DNA of 64,000 nucleotides from Noviherbaspirillum humi (GTDB taxonomy: Bacteria > Pseudomonadota > Gammaproteobacteria > Burkholderiales > Burkholderiaceae_D): NCBI RefSeq assembly GCF_900188095.1, contig NZ_FZOT01000001.1:558001-622000 (forward strand), in the 5' to 3' direction. The position numbers were made by a program, and so were the translations under genes. Under the pieces are notes generated by a model that ran no database searches, was not told the DNA's origin, and saw only the letters and a program-made list of their open reading frames with translations. Below are positions 25,009 to 36,017 of this stretch, piece after piece. Position 1 is the stretch's first letter. Each line of letters opens with the position of its first letter.

Positions 25009-26531
25009 CCAACGACGCCATGGACCTCGCCGACATCCTCGACTGGCTGCGCCGCGAAGCGCCGAACGCCCAGCTGGCGTCCGATTCGCGCGCGGTGAAG
25101 CCGGGCGATGCCTTCCTTGCCTATCCCGGCGACAGCGCCGATGGCCGCGCCTACATCGCCGGCGCCATCGAGCGCGGCGCCGCCGTGGTGGTGCACGAGT
25201 CCGCCGGCTTTGCGTGGGATGCGGCATGGAACGTGCCGCATCTGGCGATTGCCGACCTCAAGCGCCGCGCCGGCGACATCGCCGCCGCCTACTACGGCCG
25301 ACCGGATGCGCAGATGCTGACCATCGGCGTCACCGGCACCAACGGCAAGACTTCCTGCACCCAGTGGCTGGGCAAGGCGCTGTCGGCGCTCGGCCAGCCG
25401 GTGGCGGTGATCGGCACCCTCGGCGTCGGCCTGTACAAGAAAGGCGCGGCCGGACAGTTTCAGAGCACCGGCTACACCACGCCGGACGCGGTACTGCTGC
25501 AGCGCCAGCTGGCGCAATTGAAGGACGCCGGCGCGCAGGCGCTGGCGATCGAGGCGTCCTCGATCGGCCTGCACCAGGGCCGCCTGAACGGCATGCATTT
25601 CGATATCGCGCTGTTCACCAATTTCACCCGCGACCATCTCGATTACCACGGCGACATGGCGGCCTATGAGGATGCCAAGCGCATGCTGTTCGACTGGCCC
25701 GGCCTGAAGCATGCGGTGCTGAACCTGGACGACGCGATGGGCCTGCGCCTGGCCGATTACCTGAAGCGGGCGCGGTCTGAAGTCAACCTGATCGGCTATG
25801 CCGCCAACGAGGTGAAATTCGACGGCATGCTGCTGCGCGCCGCCGACATCCGGGCCGCGCACGAGGGTACGGTGTTCCACCTGCATACCCCGGCCGGCAC
25901 GGCCCAGGTCAAGCTCAATCTGGTCGGCGCCTTCAATGTCAGCAATGTGCTCGGCATCGTCGGCGTCATGCTCGCCAACGAGATCGGATTGCCGGCGGCG
26001 ATCAATGCGGTCGAAAGCCTGACCCCGGTGCCGGGACGCATGCAGCAGCTCGGCGGCAAGGATGCGCCGCTGGTGGTGATCGATTACGCCCACACGCCGG
26101 ATGCGCTGGAAAAGACGTTGTCCGCGCTGCGCCAGGTGGCGCGCGACCGCAACGGCAAGCTGTGGTGCCTGTTCGGCTGCGGCGGCGACCGCGATCCCGG
26201 CAAGCGGCCGCAGATGGGTGCCACCGCCGAAGCCGCTGACGAAATCGTGCTGACCAGCGACAACCCGCGCAGCGAGGAGCCGAACGCCATCCTGGCCCAG
26301 ATCAGGGATGGCATCGCCGCGGAACGCCGGCCGGCGGTGCAGGTGATCGAGGACCGCGCCACCGCCATCCTGTGGACGGTGCGCCATGCGGCCCGCGCCG
26401 ACGTGGTGCTGCTGGCGGGGAAGGGCCATGAAACCTATCAGGAGATCAAGGGCAAGAAGCTGCCCTTCCTGGATGCCGACCATGCCGCGCTGGCGCTGGC
26501 TTCGCGTGCAACGATGAAAGGATCGAGCTGA
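25005..26531 (+). CDS. murE: UDP-MurNAc-L-Ala-D-Glu:meso-diaminopimelate ligase
   Basis: Cytoplasmic Mur ligase adding the third stem-peptide residue. ATP loop GVTGTNGKTSC, conserved YAHTPDALEKTL, and the DNPR signature (SDNPRSEEPNAI), which indicates meso-diaminopimelate as substrate. The GTG at 25005 overlaps the ftsI stop (GTGA) and gives 508 aa; an ATG at 25020 is an alternative start. It overlaps murF by 1 bp. Confidence 0.95.
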   Translation: MTNDAMDLADILDWLRREAPNAQLASDSRAVKPGDAFLAYPGDSADGRAYIAGAIERGAAVVVHESAGFAWDAAWNVPHLAIADLKRRAGDIAAAYYGRPDAQMLTIGVTGTNGKTSCTQWLGKALSALGQPVAVIGTLGVGLYKKGAAGQFQSTGYTTPDAVLLQRQLAQLKDAGAQALAIEASSIGLHQGRLNGMHFDIALFTNFTRDHLDYHGDMAAYEDAKRMLFDWPGLKHAVLNLDDAMGLRLADYLKRARSEVNLIGYAANEVKFDGMLLRAADIRAAHEGTVFHLHTPAGTAQVKLNLVGAFNVSNVLGIVGVMLANEIGLPAAINAVESLTPVPGRMQQLGGKDAPLVVIDYAHTPDALEKTLSALRQVARDRNGKLWCLFGCGGDRDPGKRPQMGATAEAADEIVLTSDNPRSEEPNAILAQIRDGIAAERRPAVQVIEDRATAILWTVRHAARADVVLLAGKGHETYQEIKGKKLPFLDADHAALALASRATMKGSS

Positions 26532-27916
26532 TGAAATCATCGCTTGCCGAACTGCAGCCCCATATCGCCGGCGCCGCCATGACGGCCGATGCCGCCTTCG
26601 AGGGCGTGTCCACCGACAGCCGCACGGCGGCCGCCGGCAGCCTGTTCGTCGCCCTGCGCGGCGAGCGCTTCGATGCCCACGACTTCCTCGACGAGGTGGT
26701 GGCGCGCGGCGTCGCCGCGGTGGTGGTCGACCGCCCCATGCCCGGCCTGAAGGCGCCGGCCCTGGTGGTGCCCGACACCCGCGCCGCGCTGGGCCGCATC
26801 GCCGCCTTCTGGCGCGGCCGCTTCGACCTGCCGGTGATCGGCGTCACCGGCAGCAACGGCAAGACCACGGTCAAGGAAATGATCGCTTCCATCCTGGCGG
26901 CGCATTTCGGCGCCGACCATTGTCTCGCCACCCGCGGCAACCTGAACAACGACATCGGCGTGCCGCTCACGCTGTTCCGCCTGCAGCCCGCGTGCCGCGC
27001 CGCCGTCATCGAGCTCGGCATGAATCATCCGGGCGAGATCGCGCAGCTGGCGGCGATGGCTTGGCCGACCGTCGGCCTGGTCAACAATGCGCAGCGCGAG
27101 CACCAGGAATTCATGGCCAGCGTGGAAGCGGTGGCCGAGGAAAACGGCGCGGTGATCCGCGCGCTCGGCAGTCAAGGCGTGGCGGTCTATCCGGCGGATG
27201 ACACCTATGCAAGCCTGTGGCGCGGCTATGCCGCCGAGCGCGGCTGCCGCAGCCTGACCTTCGGACTGAGCCCCGATGCCGACATCAATTGCACCTACGC
27301 AGCGAACGATTTCGGCAGCGACCTGTCCATCACGGCCAACGGTGTGCGCTTCGGCGTAAGGCTGTCGGCGGCGGGCGAGCACAACGTGCGCAACGCCCTT
27401 GCCGCAACGGCATGCACGCTTGCCATCGGCGTGCCGACACAGTCCATCGTGCGCGGCCTGGAAGCCTTCGCCCCGGTGAACGGCCGGCTGCAGCGCAAGC
27501 AGGCCAGGAGCGGCGCCCTGGTGATCGACGATACCTACAACGCCAATCCGGATTCGGTGCGGGCGGCCATCGACGTCCTTGCCAGGGCGATCACGCCGCG
27601 GCAGCTGGTGCTCGGCGACATGGGCGAAGTCGGCGACCAGGGCCCGCAGTTCCACCGCGAGATCGGCGCCTATGCGAAAGCGCAGGGCATCGAGCGGCTG
27701 CTGACCCTAGGCGAGCTGGCCGCCGATGCGGCTGACGCCTTCGGCGCGGGCGCAGAACATTTCGCCGATATCGATGCGATCGGCAAGGCGGCGGAGCAGT
27801 TCGCCGTCGCAGGAACCACGACCCTGGTGAAGGGCTCGCGCTTCATGAAAATGGAGCGCGTGGTCAAGCGCCTGGTCGAGGAAGCAACACCCCAACACGT
27901 ACAGGAAGTTCATTAA
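26531..27916 (+). CDS. murF: UDP-MurNAc-tripeptide:D-Ala-D-Ala ligase
   Basis: Adds D-Ala-D-Ala to complete the UDP-MurNAc pentapeptide. The 461-aa protein has the P-loop GVTGSNGKTTVKEM, ELGMNHPGEIAQLA, and DDTYNANPDSVRAAID, all typical of MurF. It starts in the TGATG overlap with murE, and its stop TAA directly abuts the mraY ATG. Confidence 0.96.
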   Translation: MKSSLAELQPHIAGAAMTADAAFEGVSTDSRTAAAGSLFVALRGERFDAHDFLDEVVARGVAAVVVDRPMPGLKAPALVVPDTRAALGRIAAFWRGRFDLPVIGVTGSNGKTTVKEMIASILAAHFGADHCLATRGNLNNDIGVPLTLFRLQPACRAAVIELGMNHPGEIAQLAAMAWPTVGLVNNAQREHQEFMASVEAVAEENGAVIRALGSQGVAVYPADDTYASLWRGYAAERGCRSLTFGLSPDADINCTYAANDFGSDLSITANGVRFGVRLSAAGEHNVRNALAATACTLAIGVPTQSIVRGLEAFAPVNGRLQRKQARSGALVIDDTYNANPDSVRAAIDVLARAITPRQLVLGDMGEVGDQGPQFHREIGAYAKAQGIERLLTLGELAADAADAFGAGAEHFADIDAIGKAAEQFAVAGTTTLVKGSRFMKMERVVKRLVEEATPQHVQEVH

Positions 27917-29086
27917 ATGCTGCTCTGGCTGGCACAATATTTTCAACAGGACGTCGGAGCGCTGCGGGTGTTCGGCTTCATCACCTTCCGCGCCGTCTTC
28001 GCCACCCTGACCGCGCTTGCCATCGGCCTGATCTTCGGGCCGGCAGTGATCCGCATGCTGACCCGGCTGAAGGTCGGCCAGGCGGTCCGCACCAACGGTC
28101 CGCAGACCCATCTCGTCAAGACCGGCACCCCGACCATGGGTGGCGCGCTGATCCTGCTTGCCATCGCCATTTCGACTTTGCTCTGGGCCGACTGGAGCAA
28201 CCGCTTCACCTGGGTGGTGCTGATGGTGACGCTCGGCTTCGGCGCCATCGGCTGGGTGGATGACTACCGCAAGGTGGTGTATAAGAACCCGGACGGCATG
28301 TCTTCCCGCGAGAAGTACTTCTGGCAGTCGCTGATCGGCATCGTCGCTGCGATCTACCTGGCGTTCTCGGTGTCGGCGCCGACCAACACCAAGGTCTGGC
28401 AGCTGTTCCTGGCCTGGGTGCAGTCGGGCTTCAACATCGACCTGCCGCCGAAGGCCGACCTGATCGTGCCCTTCTTCAAGACGATTTCCTATCCGCTCGG
28501 CGTGTGGGGCTTCATCGGCCTGACCTACCTCGTCATCGTCGGCTCCAGCAACGCGGTGAACCTGACCGACGGCCTGGACGGCCTGGCGATCATGCCGACC
28601 GTGCTGGTCGGCAGCGCCCTCGGCCTGATCGCCTACCTCACCGGCAGCACGGTGTACGCGAAATACCTGTTCATCCCCTACATCCCGGGCGCGGCGGAAC
28701 TGATCGTGTTCTGCGGCGCGCTGGCCGGCGCCGGACTCGCCTTCCTCTGGTTCAATGCCCATCCGGCCCAGGTCTTCATGGGCGACGTCGGCGCCCTGGC
28801 GCTGGGCGGCGCGCTCGGCACCATCGCAGTCATCGTGCGCCAGGAGATCGTGCTGTTCATCATGGGCGGCATCTTTGTGGTGGAAACCCTGTCGGTGATG
28901 CTGCAGGTGAGCTACTTCAAGTACACCAAGAAGCGCTATGGCGTCGGCCGCCGCATCCTGCTGATGGCGCCGCTGCACCACCATTTCGAACAAAAGGGCT
29001 GGAAGGAAACGCAGGTGGTCGTGCGTTTCTGGATCGTCACCATGATGCTGGTCTTGTTTGGACTCTCGACCCTGAAGCTGCGCTGA
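27917..29086 (+). CDS. mraY: Phospho-MurNAc-pentapeptide translocase
   Basis: Integral membrane enzyme forming lipid I from UDP-MurNAc-pentapeptide and undecaprenyl phosphate. The 389-aa protein has many hydrophobic helices and the signature segments [45 protein letters not shown] and APLHHHFE. The length is slightly above the E. coli protein's 360, with extra residues in the loop around residue 160. It overlaps murD by 1 bp (TGATG). Confidence 0.97.
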   Translation: MLLWLAQYFQQDVGALRVFGFITFRAVFATLTALAIGLIFGPAVIRMLTRLKVGQAVRTNGPQTHLVKTGTPTMGGALILLAIAISTLLWADWSNRFTWVVLMVTLGFGAIGWVDDYRKVVYKNPDGMSSREKYFWQSLIGIVAAIYLAFSVSAPTNTKVWQLFLAWVQSGFNIDLPPKADLIVPFFKTISYPLGVWGFIGLTYLVIVGSSNAVNLTDGLDGLAIMPTVLVGSALGLIAYLTGSTVYAKYLFIPYIPGAAELIVFCGALAGAGLAFLWFNAHPAQVFMGDVGALALGGALGTIAVIVRQEIVLFIMGGIFVVETLSVMLQVSYFKYTKKRYGVGRRILLMAPLHHHFEQKGWKETQVVVRFWIVTMMLVLFGLSTLKLR

Positions 29087-30582
29087 TGAACTACCAAGGC
29101 AAACACGTTCTCGTCCTCGGGCTCGGCGAATCCGGCCTGGCGATGGCGCTCTGGCTGGCCCGTTGCGGCGCCGGCCTGCGCGTGGCCGACACGCGCGAGG
29201 CGCCGCAGCGCCTGGACGCGCTGAAGGCTGCCGTGCCGCAGGCGGAGTTCCGCGCCGGCGCATTCGACGCCGCGCTGCTCGACGGGATCGATTTCATCGC
29301 CGTCAGCCCGGGCCTGGCGCCGGAGCGCGAACTGGCGGAGCTGTTGCCGGCCGCCCGCGAGAAGGGCATCCCGGTATGGGGCGAGATCGAATTGTTTGCC
29401 CAGGCGCTGAGCGCGCTGCGCGAAGCGCAGGGCTATCAGCCGAAAGTGATCGCCATCACCGGCACCAACGGCAAGACCACCGTCACCAGCCTGACCGGCC
29501 TGCTGTGCCGCCGCGCCGGCCTGACGGTGCAGGTGGCGGGCAACATCAGTCCGGCGGCGCTGGACGTGCTGCGCGCCGCGCTTGACGAAGGCAGCCTGCC
29601 CCAGGTCTGGGTGCTGGAACTTTCCAGCTTCCAGCTGTTCGCTACCGACAGCCTGCAGGCCGACGCCGCCACCGTGCTCAACCTTACCCAGGATCACCTC
29701 GACTGGCATGGCGACATGAAGGCCTATGCCGACGCCAAGGCCCGCATCTTCGGCAAGGACACAGTGCGGGTGCTGAACCGCGACGATGCCCTGGTCATGG
29801 CCATGGCCGCATCGGGCGCGCGCCAGATCACCTTCGGCGCCGGCGAACCGGGCCAGCCCGACTGCTTCGGCCTGGCGGAAGAAAACGAGATGCACTGGCT
29901 GTCGCTGGCAGTGCCGCTGGAAGAGGGCGAGAAGCGCCGCCGCCGCAAGGACAGCAGCAACGAAGTGGCGGTGATGGTCAATCGCCTGATGCCGGCCGAC
30001 GCGCTGAAGATTCGCGGCCGCCACAATGCGCTCAATGCGCTGGCGGCGCTGGCCCTGTGCCGCGCCGTCGGCCTGCCGCTGGCGCCGCTGTTGCATGGCT
30101 TGCGCGAGTACCAGGGCGAGCCGCACCGGGTGGAATTGGTGGCCAACGTCGGCGGCGTCGATTACTACGATGACAGCAAGGGCACCAACGTCGGCGCCAC
30201 CGTCGCCGCCCTGGTCGGGCTCGGTTCCATGCAGCATGGCGGCAGCCGGCTGCTGCTGATCGCCGGCGGCGACGGCAAGGGCCAGGATTTTGCGCCGCTG
30301 GCGGAGCCGGTCGCCCGCCATGCCCGCGCCGTGCTGTTGATCGGCCGCGACGCCGGCGCCATCCGCGCCGCGGTGCAGGATGCCGGTGTCGAGCTCATCG
30401 ATTGTCCGACGCTGGAAGCGGCGGTGGAGAAAGCAGCCGCCCTGGCCCAGCCGGGCGACGCGGTTCTGCTGTCCCCGGCCTGCGCCAGCCTCGACATGTT
30501 CCGCAACTACGCCCATCGCGCCGAAGTGTTCGTTGCAGCGGTGCGCGAGGCGGCCCTGGCCCGCGGCGAGGTGATCGCATGA
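29086..30582 (+). CDS. murD: UDP-MurNAc-L-Ala:D-Glu ligase
   Basis: Adds D-glutamate to UDP-MurNAc-L-Ala. The 498-aa protein has the N-terminal [20 protein letters not shown]-loop [14 protein letters not shown], and C-terminal [13 protein letters not shown] and [12 protein letters not shown]. It is about 60 residues longer than E. coli MurD, partly through a charged insertion ([13 protein letters not shown]) near residue 285 before the GRHN motif. It overlaps ftsW by 4 bp. Confidence 0.96.
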   Translation: MNYQGKHVLVLGLGESGLAMALWLARCGAGLRVADTREAPQRLDALKAAVPQAEFRAGAFDAALLDGIDFIAVSPGLAPERELAELLPAAREKGIPVWGEIELFAQALSALREAQGYQPKVIAITGTNGKTTVTSLTGLLCRRAGLTVQVAGNISPAALDVLRAALDEGSLPQVWVLELSSFQLFATDSLQADAATVLNLTQDHLDWHGDMKAYADAKARIFGKDTVRVLNRDDALVMAMAASGARQITFGAGEPGQPDCFGLAEENEMHWLSLAVPLEEGEKRRRRKDSSNEVAVMVNRLMPADALKIRGRHNALNALAALALCRAVGLPLAPLLHGLREYQGEPHRVELVANVGGVDYYDDSKGTNVGATVAALVGLGSMQHGGSRLLLIAGGDGKGQDFAPLAEPVARHARAVLLIGRDAGAIRAAVQDAGVELIDCPTLEAAVEKAAALAQPGDAVLLSPACASLDMFRNYAHRAEVFVAAVREAALARGEVIA

Positions 30583-31781
30583 AATTCGCCCTGCCATTCT
30601 TTTCATCCGATGCCGCGCCGCGCCCGGCGCAGGTGCAGCGTTCGCGCATGATGGAGTACGACCAGCCGCTGGTGTGGGTCGTGGTGCTGCTCATGCTGTT
30701 CGGCATGGTGATGGTGTATTCGGCCTCGATCGCGCTGCCGGATTCGCCGAAGTATGCCGCCTACCGGAATTCTCATTTCCTGGTGCGGCAGGCGGCATTC
30801 ATCGGCACCTCGCTGGTGGCCGGGCTGGTGGCTTTCCGCATTCCGGTGAAGACCTGGCAGCGCTGGGCTCCCTATCTGTTCGTCGGCACCCTGGTGCTGC
30901 TGGTGCTGGTGCTGGTGCCCGGCATCGGCAAGGGCGTCAACGGCGCCAAGCGCTGGCTGTCGTTCAAGGTGTTCAACCTGCAGCCGTCCGAGATGATGAA
31001 ATTGTTCGTGGTGCTGTACGCCGCCGACTACACCGTGCGCAAGCAGCAGTACATGCACAAGCTCACCAAGGGCTTCATGCCGATGACGGCGGCGATCGGC
31101 TTCGTCGGCCTGCTGCTGCTGCTCGAACCCGACCTCGGCGCCTTCGGCGTCATCGTCTGCATCGCCATGGGCATCCTGTTCCTCGGCGGGATCAACGGCA
31201 TCTGGTTCGGCGGCATCGGCGCCACCCTGGTCGGCATCTTCACCCTGGTGATCGTGCTGTCGCCCTGGCGCCGCGAGCGCATCTTCGCCTATCTCAATCC
31301 CTGGGAAGAACAGAACGCGCTCGGCAAGGCATACCAGCTGTCGCATTCGCTGATCGCCTTCGGCCGCGGCGAGCTGTTTGGCGTCGGCCTCGGCGCCAGC
31401 GTGGAAAAGCTGCACTACCTGCCGGAGGCCCATACCGACTTCCTGCTGGCGGTGATCGGCGAGGAACTCGGCTTCGTCGGCGTGTTCGTGGTGATCCTCA
31501 TGTTCTACTGGATCGTCAAGCGCGCCTTCGAAATCGGCCGCCAGGCGATCGCCATCGACCAGACCTTCGCCGGCCTGGCCGCCAAGGGCATCGGCATCTG
31601 GATCGGCGTGCAGACCTTCATCAACATGGGCGTGAACCTCGGCCTGCTGCCGACCAAGGGCCTGACCCTGCCGCTGATGAGCTATGGCGGCTCGGGGGTG
31701 CTGCTTAATTGCGTCGGACTGGCGATGTTGCTAAGAATTGACTACGAAAATCGTGTGCTCATGCGCGGAGGCCGCGTATGA
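30579..31781 (+). CDS. ftsW: Septal peptidoglycan glycosyltransferase FtsW
   Basis: SEDS-family polymerase partner of FtsI. The 400-aa protein is polytopic, with [10 protein letters not shown] after the first helix, the long periplasmic loop region ([20 protein letters not shown]), [19 protein letters not shown] and the C-terminal [10 protein letters not shown]. The ATG at 30579 overlaps the murD stop. The end overlaps murG (ATGA). Confidence 0.96.
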   Translation: MKFALPFFSSDAAPRPAQVQRSRMMEYDQPLVWVVVLLMLFGMVMVYSASIALPDSPKYAAYRNSHFLVRQAAFIGTSLVAGLVAFRIPVKTWQRWAPYLFVGTLVLLVLVLVPGIGKGVNGAKRWLSFKVFNLQPSEMMKLFVVLYAADYTVRKQQYMHKLTKGFMPMTAAIGFVGLLLLLEPDLGAFGVIVCIAMGILFLGGINGIWFGGIGATLVGIFTLVIVLSPWRRERIFAYLNPWEEQNALGKAYQLSHSLIAFGRGELFGVGLGASVEKLHYLPEAHTDFLLAVIGEELGFVGVFVVILMFYWIVKRAFEIGRQAIAIDQTFAGLAAKGIGIWIGVQTFINMGVNLGLLPTKGLTLPLMSYGGSGVLLNCVGLAMLLRIDYENRVLMRGGRV

Positions 31782-32851
31782 AAAGGCTGCTCATCATGGC
31801 GGCCGGCACCGGCGGGCATATCTTCCCCGGGCTGGCGATCGCCCGCACCATGCAGGAGCGCGGCTGGGAAGTGTCCTGGCTCGGTACCCAGCATGGCATG
31901 GAGCAAGACATCGTGCCGAAGCACGGCGTGCCGATGGATGCGATCGACTTCGCCGGCCTGCGCGGCAAAGGCATGGCGCATACCGTGCGCGGCGTGTTCC
32001 GCATGGCAGGCGGCCTGGCGAAGTGCTTTTCCATCATCGGCCGGCGCCGGCCGGACGTGGTGCTCGGCATGGGCGGCTACGTCACCGTTCCTGGCGGGCT
32101 GATGGCGCGCCTGCGCGGCAAACCGCTGGTGCTGGTGAATGCCGACGCCGGCCTGCTGCTGTCCAACAAGACCCTGGCGCCGCTGGCGAGCAAGGTGCTG
32201 TTTGGATTCCCGGCCGATTTCGGCGCCGCTGCCGGCAAGGCGGTGGTATCGGGCAACCCGGTGCGTGCCGAGATCCTGGCCTTGCCGGAACCGGCGCAGC
32301 GCTATGCCGGCCGCAGCGGTCCGCTGCGCCTGCTGGTGGTCGGCGGCAGCCTCGGTGCCAAGGTGCTCAACGAATCGGTGCCGGCGGCGCTGGCATTGCT
32401 GCCGAAGGAAGCGCGGCCGGTGGTCACCCACCAGTCCGGCAAGCAGCACATCGACGCGCTGCGCGCCGCCTATGCGCAGGCCGGCGTGGACGCGGAAGTG
32501 GTCGACTTCATCAATGACATGCCGCGCCGCTATGCCGAGGCCGACCTGGTGATCTGCCGCTCCGGCGCCATCACCGTGTCCGAGCTCACCGCAGCGGGCG
32601 TGGCGAGCGTGCTGGTGCCTTTCATCGCCTCCACCACCTCGCACCAGCGCGACAATGCGCAATGGATGGCGGCGCAGCAGGCGGGCATCCACCTGCCGCA
32701 GGGCGAGCTGAGCGCGCAGCGCCTGGCGCAGCTCCTGCAAACCATGACGCGCGAATCCTGCCGCGCCATGGCCGAAGCGGCTTACCGCCTCGGCCGGCGC
32801 CAGGCCAACGACGCGATTGCAACCGTTCTGGAAGAAGTCAGCAACACATGA
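31778..32851 (+). CDS. murG: Lipid II synthase (GlcNAc transferase)
   Basis: Peripheral membrane glycosyltransferase converting lipid I to lipid II. The 357-aa protein has the N-terminal [15 protein letters not shown] loop, [29 protein letters not shown], and the C-terminal donor-binding [15 protein letters not shown] overlaps at both ends link it to ftsW and murC. Confidence 0.97.
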   Translation: MKRLLIMAAGTGGHIFPGLAIARTMQERGWEVSWLGTQHGMEQDIVPKHGVPMDAIDFAGLRGKGMAHTVRGVFRMAGGLAKCFSIIGRRRPDVVLGMGGYVTVPGGLMARLRGKPLVLVNADAGLLLSNKTLAPLASKVLFGFPADFGAAAGKAVVSGNPVRAEILALPEPAQRYAGRSGPLRLLVVGGSLGAKVLNESVPAALALLPKEARPVVTHQSGKQHIDALRAAYAQAGVDAEVVDFINDMPRRYAEADLVICRSGAITVSELTAAGVASVLVPFIASTTSHQRDNAQWMAAQQAGIHLPQGELSAQRLAQLLQTMTRESCRAMAEAAYRLGRRQANDAIATVLEEVSNT

Positions 32852-34233
32852 AACACAAGGTCAAGAACATCCATTTCGTCGGCATCGGCGGCTCGGGCAT
32901 GAGCGGCATCGCGGAGGTGCTGCTCAACCTCGGCTACAAGGTGTCCGGCTCCGACCTCGGCAGCAATGCCGCCACCCTGCGCCTGCGCGAGCTCGGCGCC
33001 AAGGTGACCGTCGGTCATGCCGCCGCAAACATCGAAGGCGCGGATGCCATCGTCACCTCCACCGCGGTGCGCGGCGACAATCCGGAAGTGGTGGCGGCGC
33101 GCGCCAAGCGCATTCCCATCGTGCCGCGCGCCATGATGCTGGCCGAGCTGATGCGCCTGAAGCAGGGCATCGCCATCGCCGGCACCCACGGCAAGACCAC
33201 CACCACCAGCCTGGTTTCCTGCGTGCTGGCCCAGGGCGGGCTGGACCCGACCTTCGTCATCGGCGGACGCCTCAACAGCGCCGGCGCCAATGCCAAGCTC
33301 GGCGCCGGCGACTTCATCGTCGCCGAGGCGGACGAGTCGGACGCTTCCTTTCTCAACCTGTCGCCGGTGATCGAGGTCATCACCAACATCGACGCCGACC
33401 ACATGGACACCTATGACCACAGCTTCGCCAAGCTGAAGCAGGCGTTCATCGAGTTCACCCAGCGCCTGCCCTTCTACGGCGTGGCCATCATCTGCATCGA
33501 CGATGCCAACGTGCGCGAGATCATGCCCTTCATCTCCAAGCCGATCATCACCTACGGCTTCCATGCCGAAGCCCAGGTGCGGGCGGTGGATGCGAGGGCA
33601 GTCGACAGCCACATGCATTTCACCGTGCTGCAGGAAGGCTATGCGCCGCTCGAGGTGAAACTGCACCAGCCGGGCATGCACAACGTGCAGAACGCCTGCG
33701 CGGCCATTGCCATCGCGCGCGAGCTCGGCATCGACGACTGCGCCACCCAGAAGGCGCTGGATGAATTCACCGGCGTCGGCCGCCGCTTCAGCCGCTACGG
33801 CGAGGTGGCGCTCAAGGATGGCGGCTCCTTCACCCTGGTGGACGACTACGGCCACCACCCGGTGGAGACCGCCGCCACCCTGGCCGCCGCCCGCGGCGCC
33901 TTCCCGGGCCGCCGCATCGTGCTGGCCTTCCAGCCGCACCGCTATACCCGCACCCGCGACCTGTTCGAGGATTTCGTGAAGGTGCTGTCGAGCGCCGACG
34001 CGCTGGTGCTGGCCGAGGTGTATGCCGCCGGCGAGCAGCCCATCGTCGCCGCCGATGGCCGCGCGCTGGCGCATGCGCTGCGCGTTGTCGGCAAAGTGGA
34101 GCCGATCTTCGTTGAAGACATCAACGACATGCCGCAGACCATCCTCGACATGGCGCGCGACGGCGATGTCGTCATCACCATGGGCGCCGGCTCGATCAGC
34201 GGCGTTCCCGGCAAGCTGGCAGGAAAGCATTGA
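32848..34233 (+). CDS. murC: UDP-MurNAc:L-alanine ligase
   Basis: First Mur ligase of the stem peptide. The 461-aa protein has [19 protein letters not shown]-loop [25 protein letters not shown] and [10 protein letters not shown]. The start at 32848 overlaps the murG stop by 4 bp; an in-frame upstream opening is only murG in another frame. It is followed after 7 bp by ddlB. Confidence 0.97.
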   Translation: MKHKVKNIHFVGIGGSGMSGIAEVLLNLGYKVSGSDLGSNAATLRLRELGAKVTVGHAAANIEGADAIVTSTAVRGDNPEVVAARAKRIPIVPRAMMLAELMRLKQGIAIAGTHGKTTTTSLVSCVLAQGGLDPTFVIGGRLNSAGANAKLGAGDFIVAEADESDASFLNLSPVIEVITNIDADHMDTYDHSFAKLKQAFIEFTQRLPFYGVAIICIDDANVREIMPFISKPIITYGFHAEAQVRAVDARAVDSHMHFTVLQEGYAPLEVKLHQPGMHNVQNACAAIAIARELGIDDCATQKALDEFTGVGRRFSRYGEVALKDGGSFTLVDDYGHHPVETAATLAAARGAFPGRRIVLAFQPHRYTRTRDLFEDFVKVLSSADALVLAEVYAAGEQPIVAADGRALAHALRVVGKVEPIFVEDINDMPQTILDMARDGDVVITMGAGSISGVPGKLAGKH

Positions 34234-34240
34234 GAAGCGA

Positions 34241-35218
34241 ATGACCATGAAAAACCAATTCGGAAAAGTCGGTGTGCTGTTCGGCGGTCGTTCCGCCGAG
34301 CGCGAGGTATCGCTGATGTCGGGCAAGGGCGTGCTGCAGGCGCTGCGCGCCAAGGGCATCGACGCCCACGGCTTCGATCCGGCCGAGCGCAGCCTGGGCG
34401 ACCTGGCGGCGGAGAAGTTCGACCGCGTGTTCATCGCGCTGCATGGCCGATACGGCGAGGACGGCACCCTGCAGGGCGTGCTGGAACAGCTCGGCGTGCC
34501 CTACACCGGCTCCGGCGTGATGGCGTCGTCGATCGGCATGGACAAGGTCATGACGAAGCGCATCTGGAGCAGCCACGATCTGCCGACGCCGCGCTTCGAA
34601 GTGCTGGATGCGGCCGGCACCTCGGCCGACGACCTGCGCCGCGTCGCCGCCGAACTCGGGCTGCCGCTGATGCTGAAGGCGCCGCACGAGGGCTCCACCA
34701 TCGGCATCAGCAAGGTCACCGCGCCGGCGGAGCTGGGCGACGGCTTCTCGCTGTGCGCCCGCTACGACGACGTGGTGCTGGCGGAGGAATTCATCACCGG
34801 GCGCGAGCTGACGGTGCCGGTGCTCGGCGCCGGTCGCCAGGCCCGCGCGCTGCCGATCGTCGAGATCCGCGCGCCGCAGGGCAACTACGACTACGAGCAC
34901 AAGTACTTCAGCGACGACACCCAGTACCTGTGCCCGGCGCCGCTCGATGCCGAACTGACCCAGCGCATCCAGTCGCTGGCGGTGCGCGCCTTCAATGCGG
35001 TCGGTGCCGCCGGCTGGGCCCGCGTCGACTTCATGCTGCGCGCCTCGGACAACGAGCCGTTCCTGCTGGAGATCAACACCTCGCCCGGCATGACCGGCCA
35101 TTCGCTGGTGCCGATGGCGGCCAAGGCGGCCGGCGTGAGCTATGAAGACCTGTGCGTGGAAATCCTGGCGTCGGCGGATCTCGATCTGAAGCCGACCGCC
35201 GACTGGAAACCGGTTTGA
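34241..35218 (+). CDS. ddlB: D-alanine:D-alanine ligase B
   Basis: ATP-grasp enzyme making D-Ala-D-Ala for MurF. The 325-aa protein has [49 protein letters not shown] and [15 protein letters not shown]. Two close starts are possible (34241, or 34247 giving MKNQFGK); the upstream GAGAAG is a weak site for either. It lies between murC and ftsQ as usual. Confidence 0.95.
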   Translation: MTMKNQFGKVGVLFGGRSAEREVSLMSGKGVLQALRAKGIDAHGFDPAERSLGDLAAEKFDRVFIALHGRYGEDGTLQGVLEQLGVPYTGSGVMASSIGMDKVMTKRIWSSHDLPTPRFEVLDAAGTSADDLRRVAAELGLPLMLKAPHEGSTIGISKVTAPAELGDGFSLCARYDDVVLAEEFITGRELTVPVLGAGRQARALPIVEIRAPQGNYDYEHKYFSDDTQYLCPAPLDAELTQRIQSLAVRAFNAVGAAGWARVDFMLRASDNEPFLLEINTSPGMTGHSLVPMAAKAAGVSYEDLCVEILASADLDLKPTADWKPV

Positions 35219-35239
35219 CGGAAGGGGAAAGCGACCACC

Positions 35240-36007
35240 ATGTGGCATGACGTCCGGATGATGAATGCAACCACCAATGCCTTGCTCGGCCTGCTGGCGC
35301 TGTGCCTGCTCGCCTCCGGCGCCTGGTGGCTGGCGCAGCGTCCGATGTTCACGCTGCGCGCAATCCAGATCGATGCGGTGGAGGTGGAAGGCCTGCGCCA
35401 CGTCAGCGCGTCGACGGTCAGGAACACGGCGCTGCCGCGCATTCGCGGCAACTTCTTCACCGCCAACCTGGACCAGGTGCGGCAGGCGTTCGAGTCGGTG
35501 CCCTGGGTGCGCAAGGCGGCGGTGCGGCGGGAATGGCCGAACAAGCTGATCGTCACGCTGGAAGAGCATCAGGCGCTGGGCACCTGGGGCGAGGACGGCA
35601 AGCTGCTGTCGGTGAAGGGCGATGTCTTCACCGCCAACTTGGCGGAAGCGGAGGACGATGGCGACCTGCCGGAGTTCGCCGGCCCGGACGGCAGTGAAAA
35701 GGATGTGGTGGCGCGCTACCGCGACTTCGCGAACTGGTTCGGCGGCATCAAGCTGGCGCCGGAAGCGGTGCGCCTGTCGGGACGCTATGCCTGGTCGGTG
35801 CGGCTGGACAACGGCATGACGGTGGAGCTGGGGCGGGAACAGAGCAAGTCGACGCTGAAGGACAGGGTGGACCGCCTGGTGGCGATCTATCCGCAGCTGG
35901 CGGCGCGGCTGGCGGACAGTATTGAAAACGTGGATATGCGGTATCCGAACGGGCTGGCGCTGAAGGCGCGCGGCCTGAAGCTCGGCGCCGAGGGAAAGAA
36001 AAAATAA
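35240..36007 (+). CDS. ftsQ: Cell division protein FtsQ
   Basis: Bitopic divisome scaffold of the FtsQLB complex. The 255-aa protein has one membrane helix (LLGLLALCLLASGAWWLAQ, about 15-33), a POTRA domain (IDAVEVEGLRHVSASTVRN...) and the FtsQ beta domain. The site AAGGGGAAAG precedes the ATG. It sits 21 bp after ddlB and 10 bp before ftsA. Confidence 0.95.
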   Translation: MWHDVRMMNATTNALLGLLALCLLASGAWWLAQRPMFTLRAIQIDAVEVEGLRHVSASTVRNTALPRIRGNFFTANLDQVRQAFESVPWVRKAAVRREWPNKLIVTLEEHQALGTWGEDGKLLSVKGDVFTANLAEAEDDGDLPEFAGPDGSEKDVVARYRDFANWFGGIKLAPEAVRLSGRYAWSVRLDNGMTVELGREQSKSTLKDRVDRLVAIYPQLAARLADSIENVDMRYPNGLALKARGLKLGAEGKKK

Positions 36008-36017
36008 GCGGAAGAAC

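Noticed and set aside
22930-25227. Minus-strand open frame of 765 codons opposite ftsL-ftsI
   Set aside because: Antisense to essential, fully recognisable dcw genes; Arg/His-rich without motifs.
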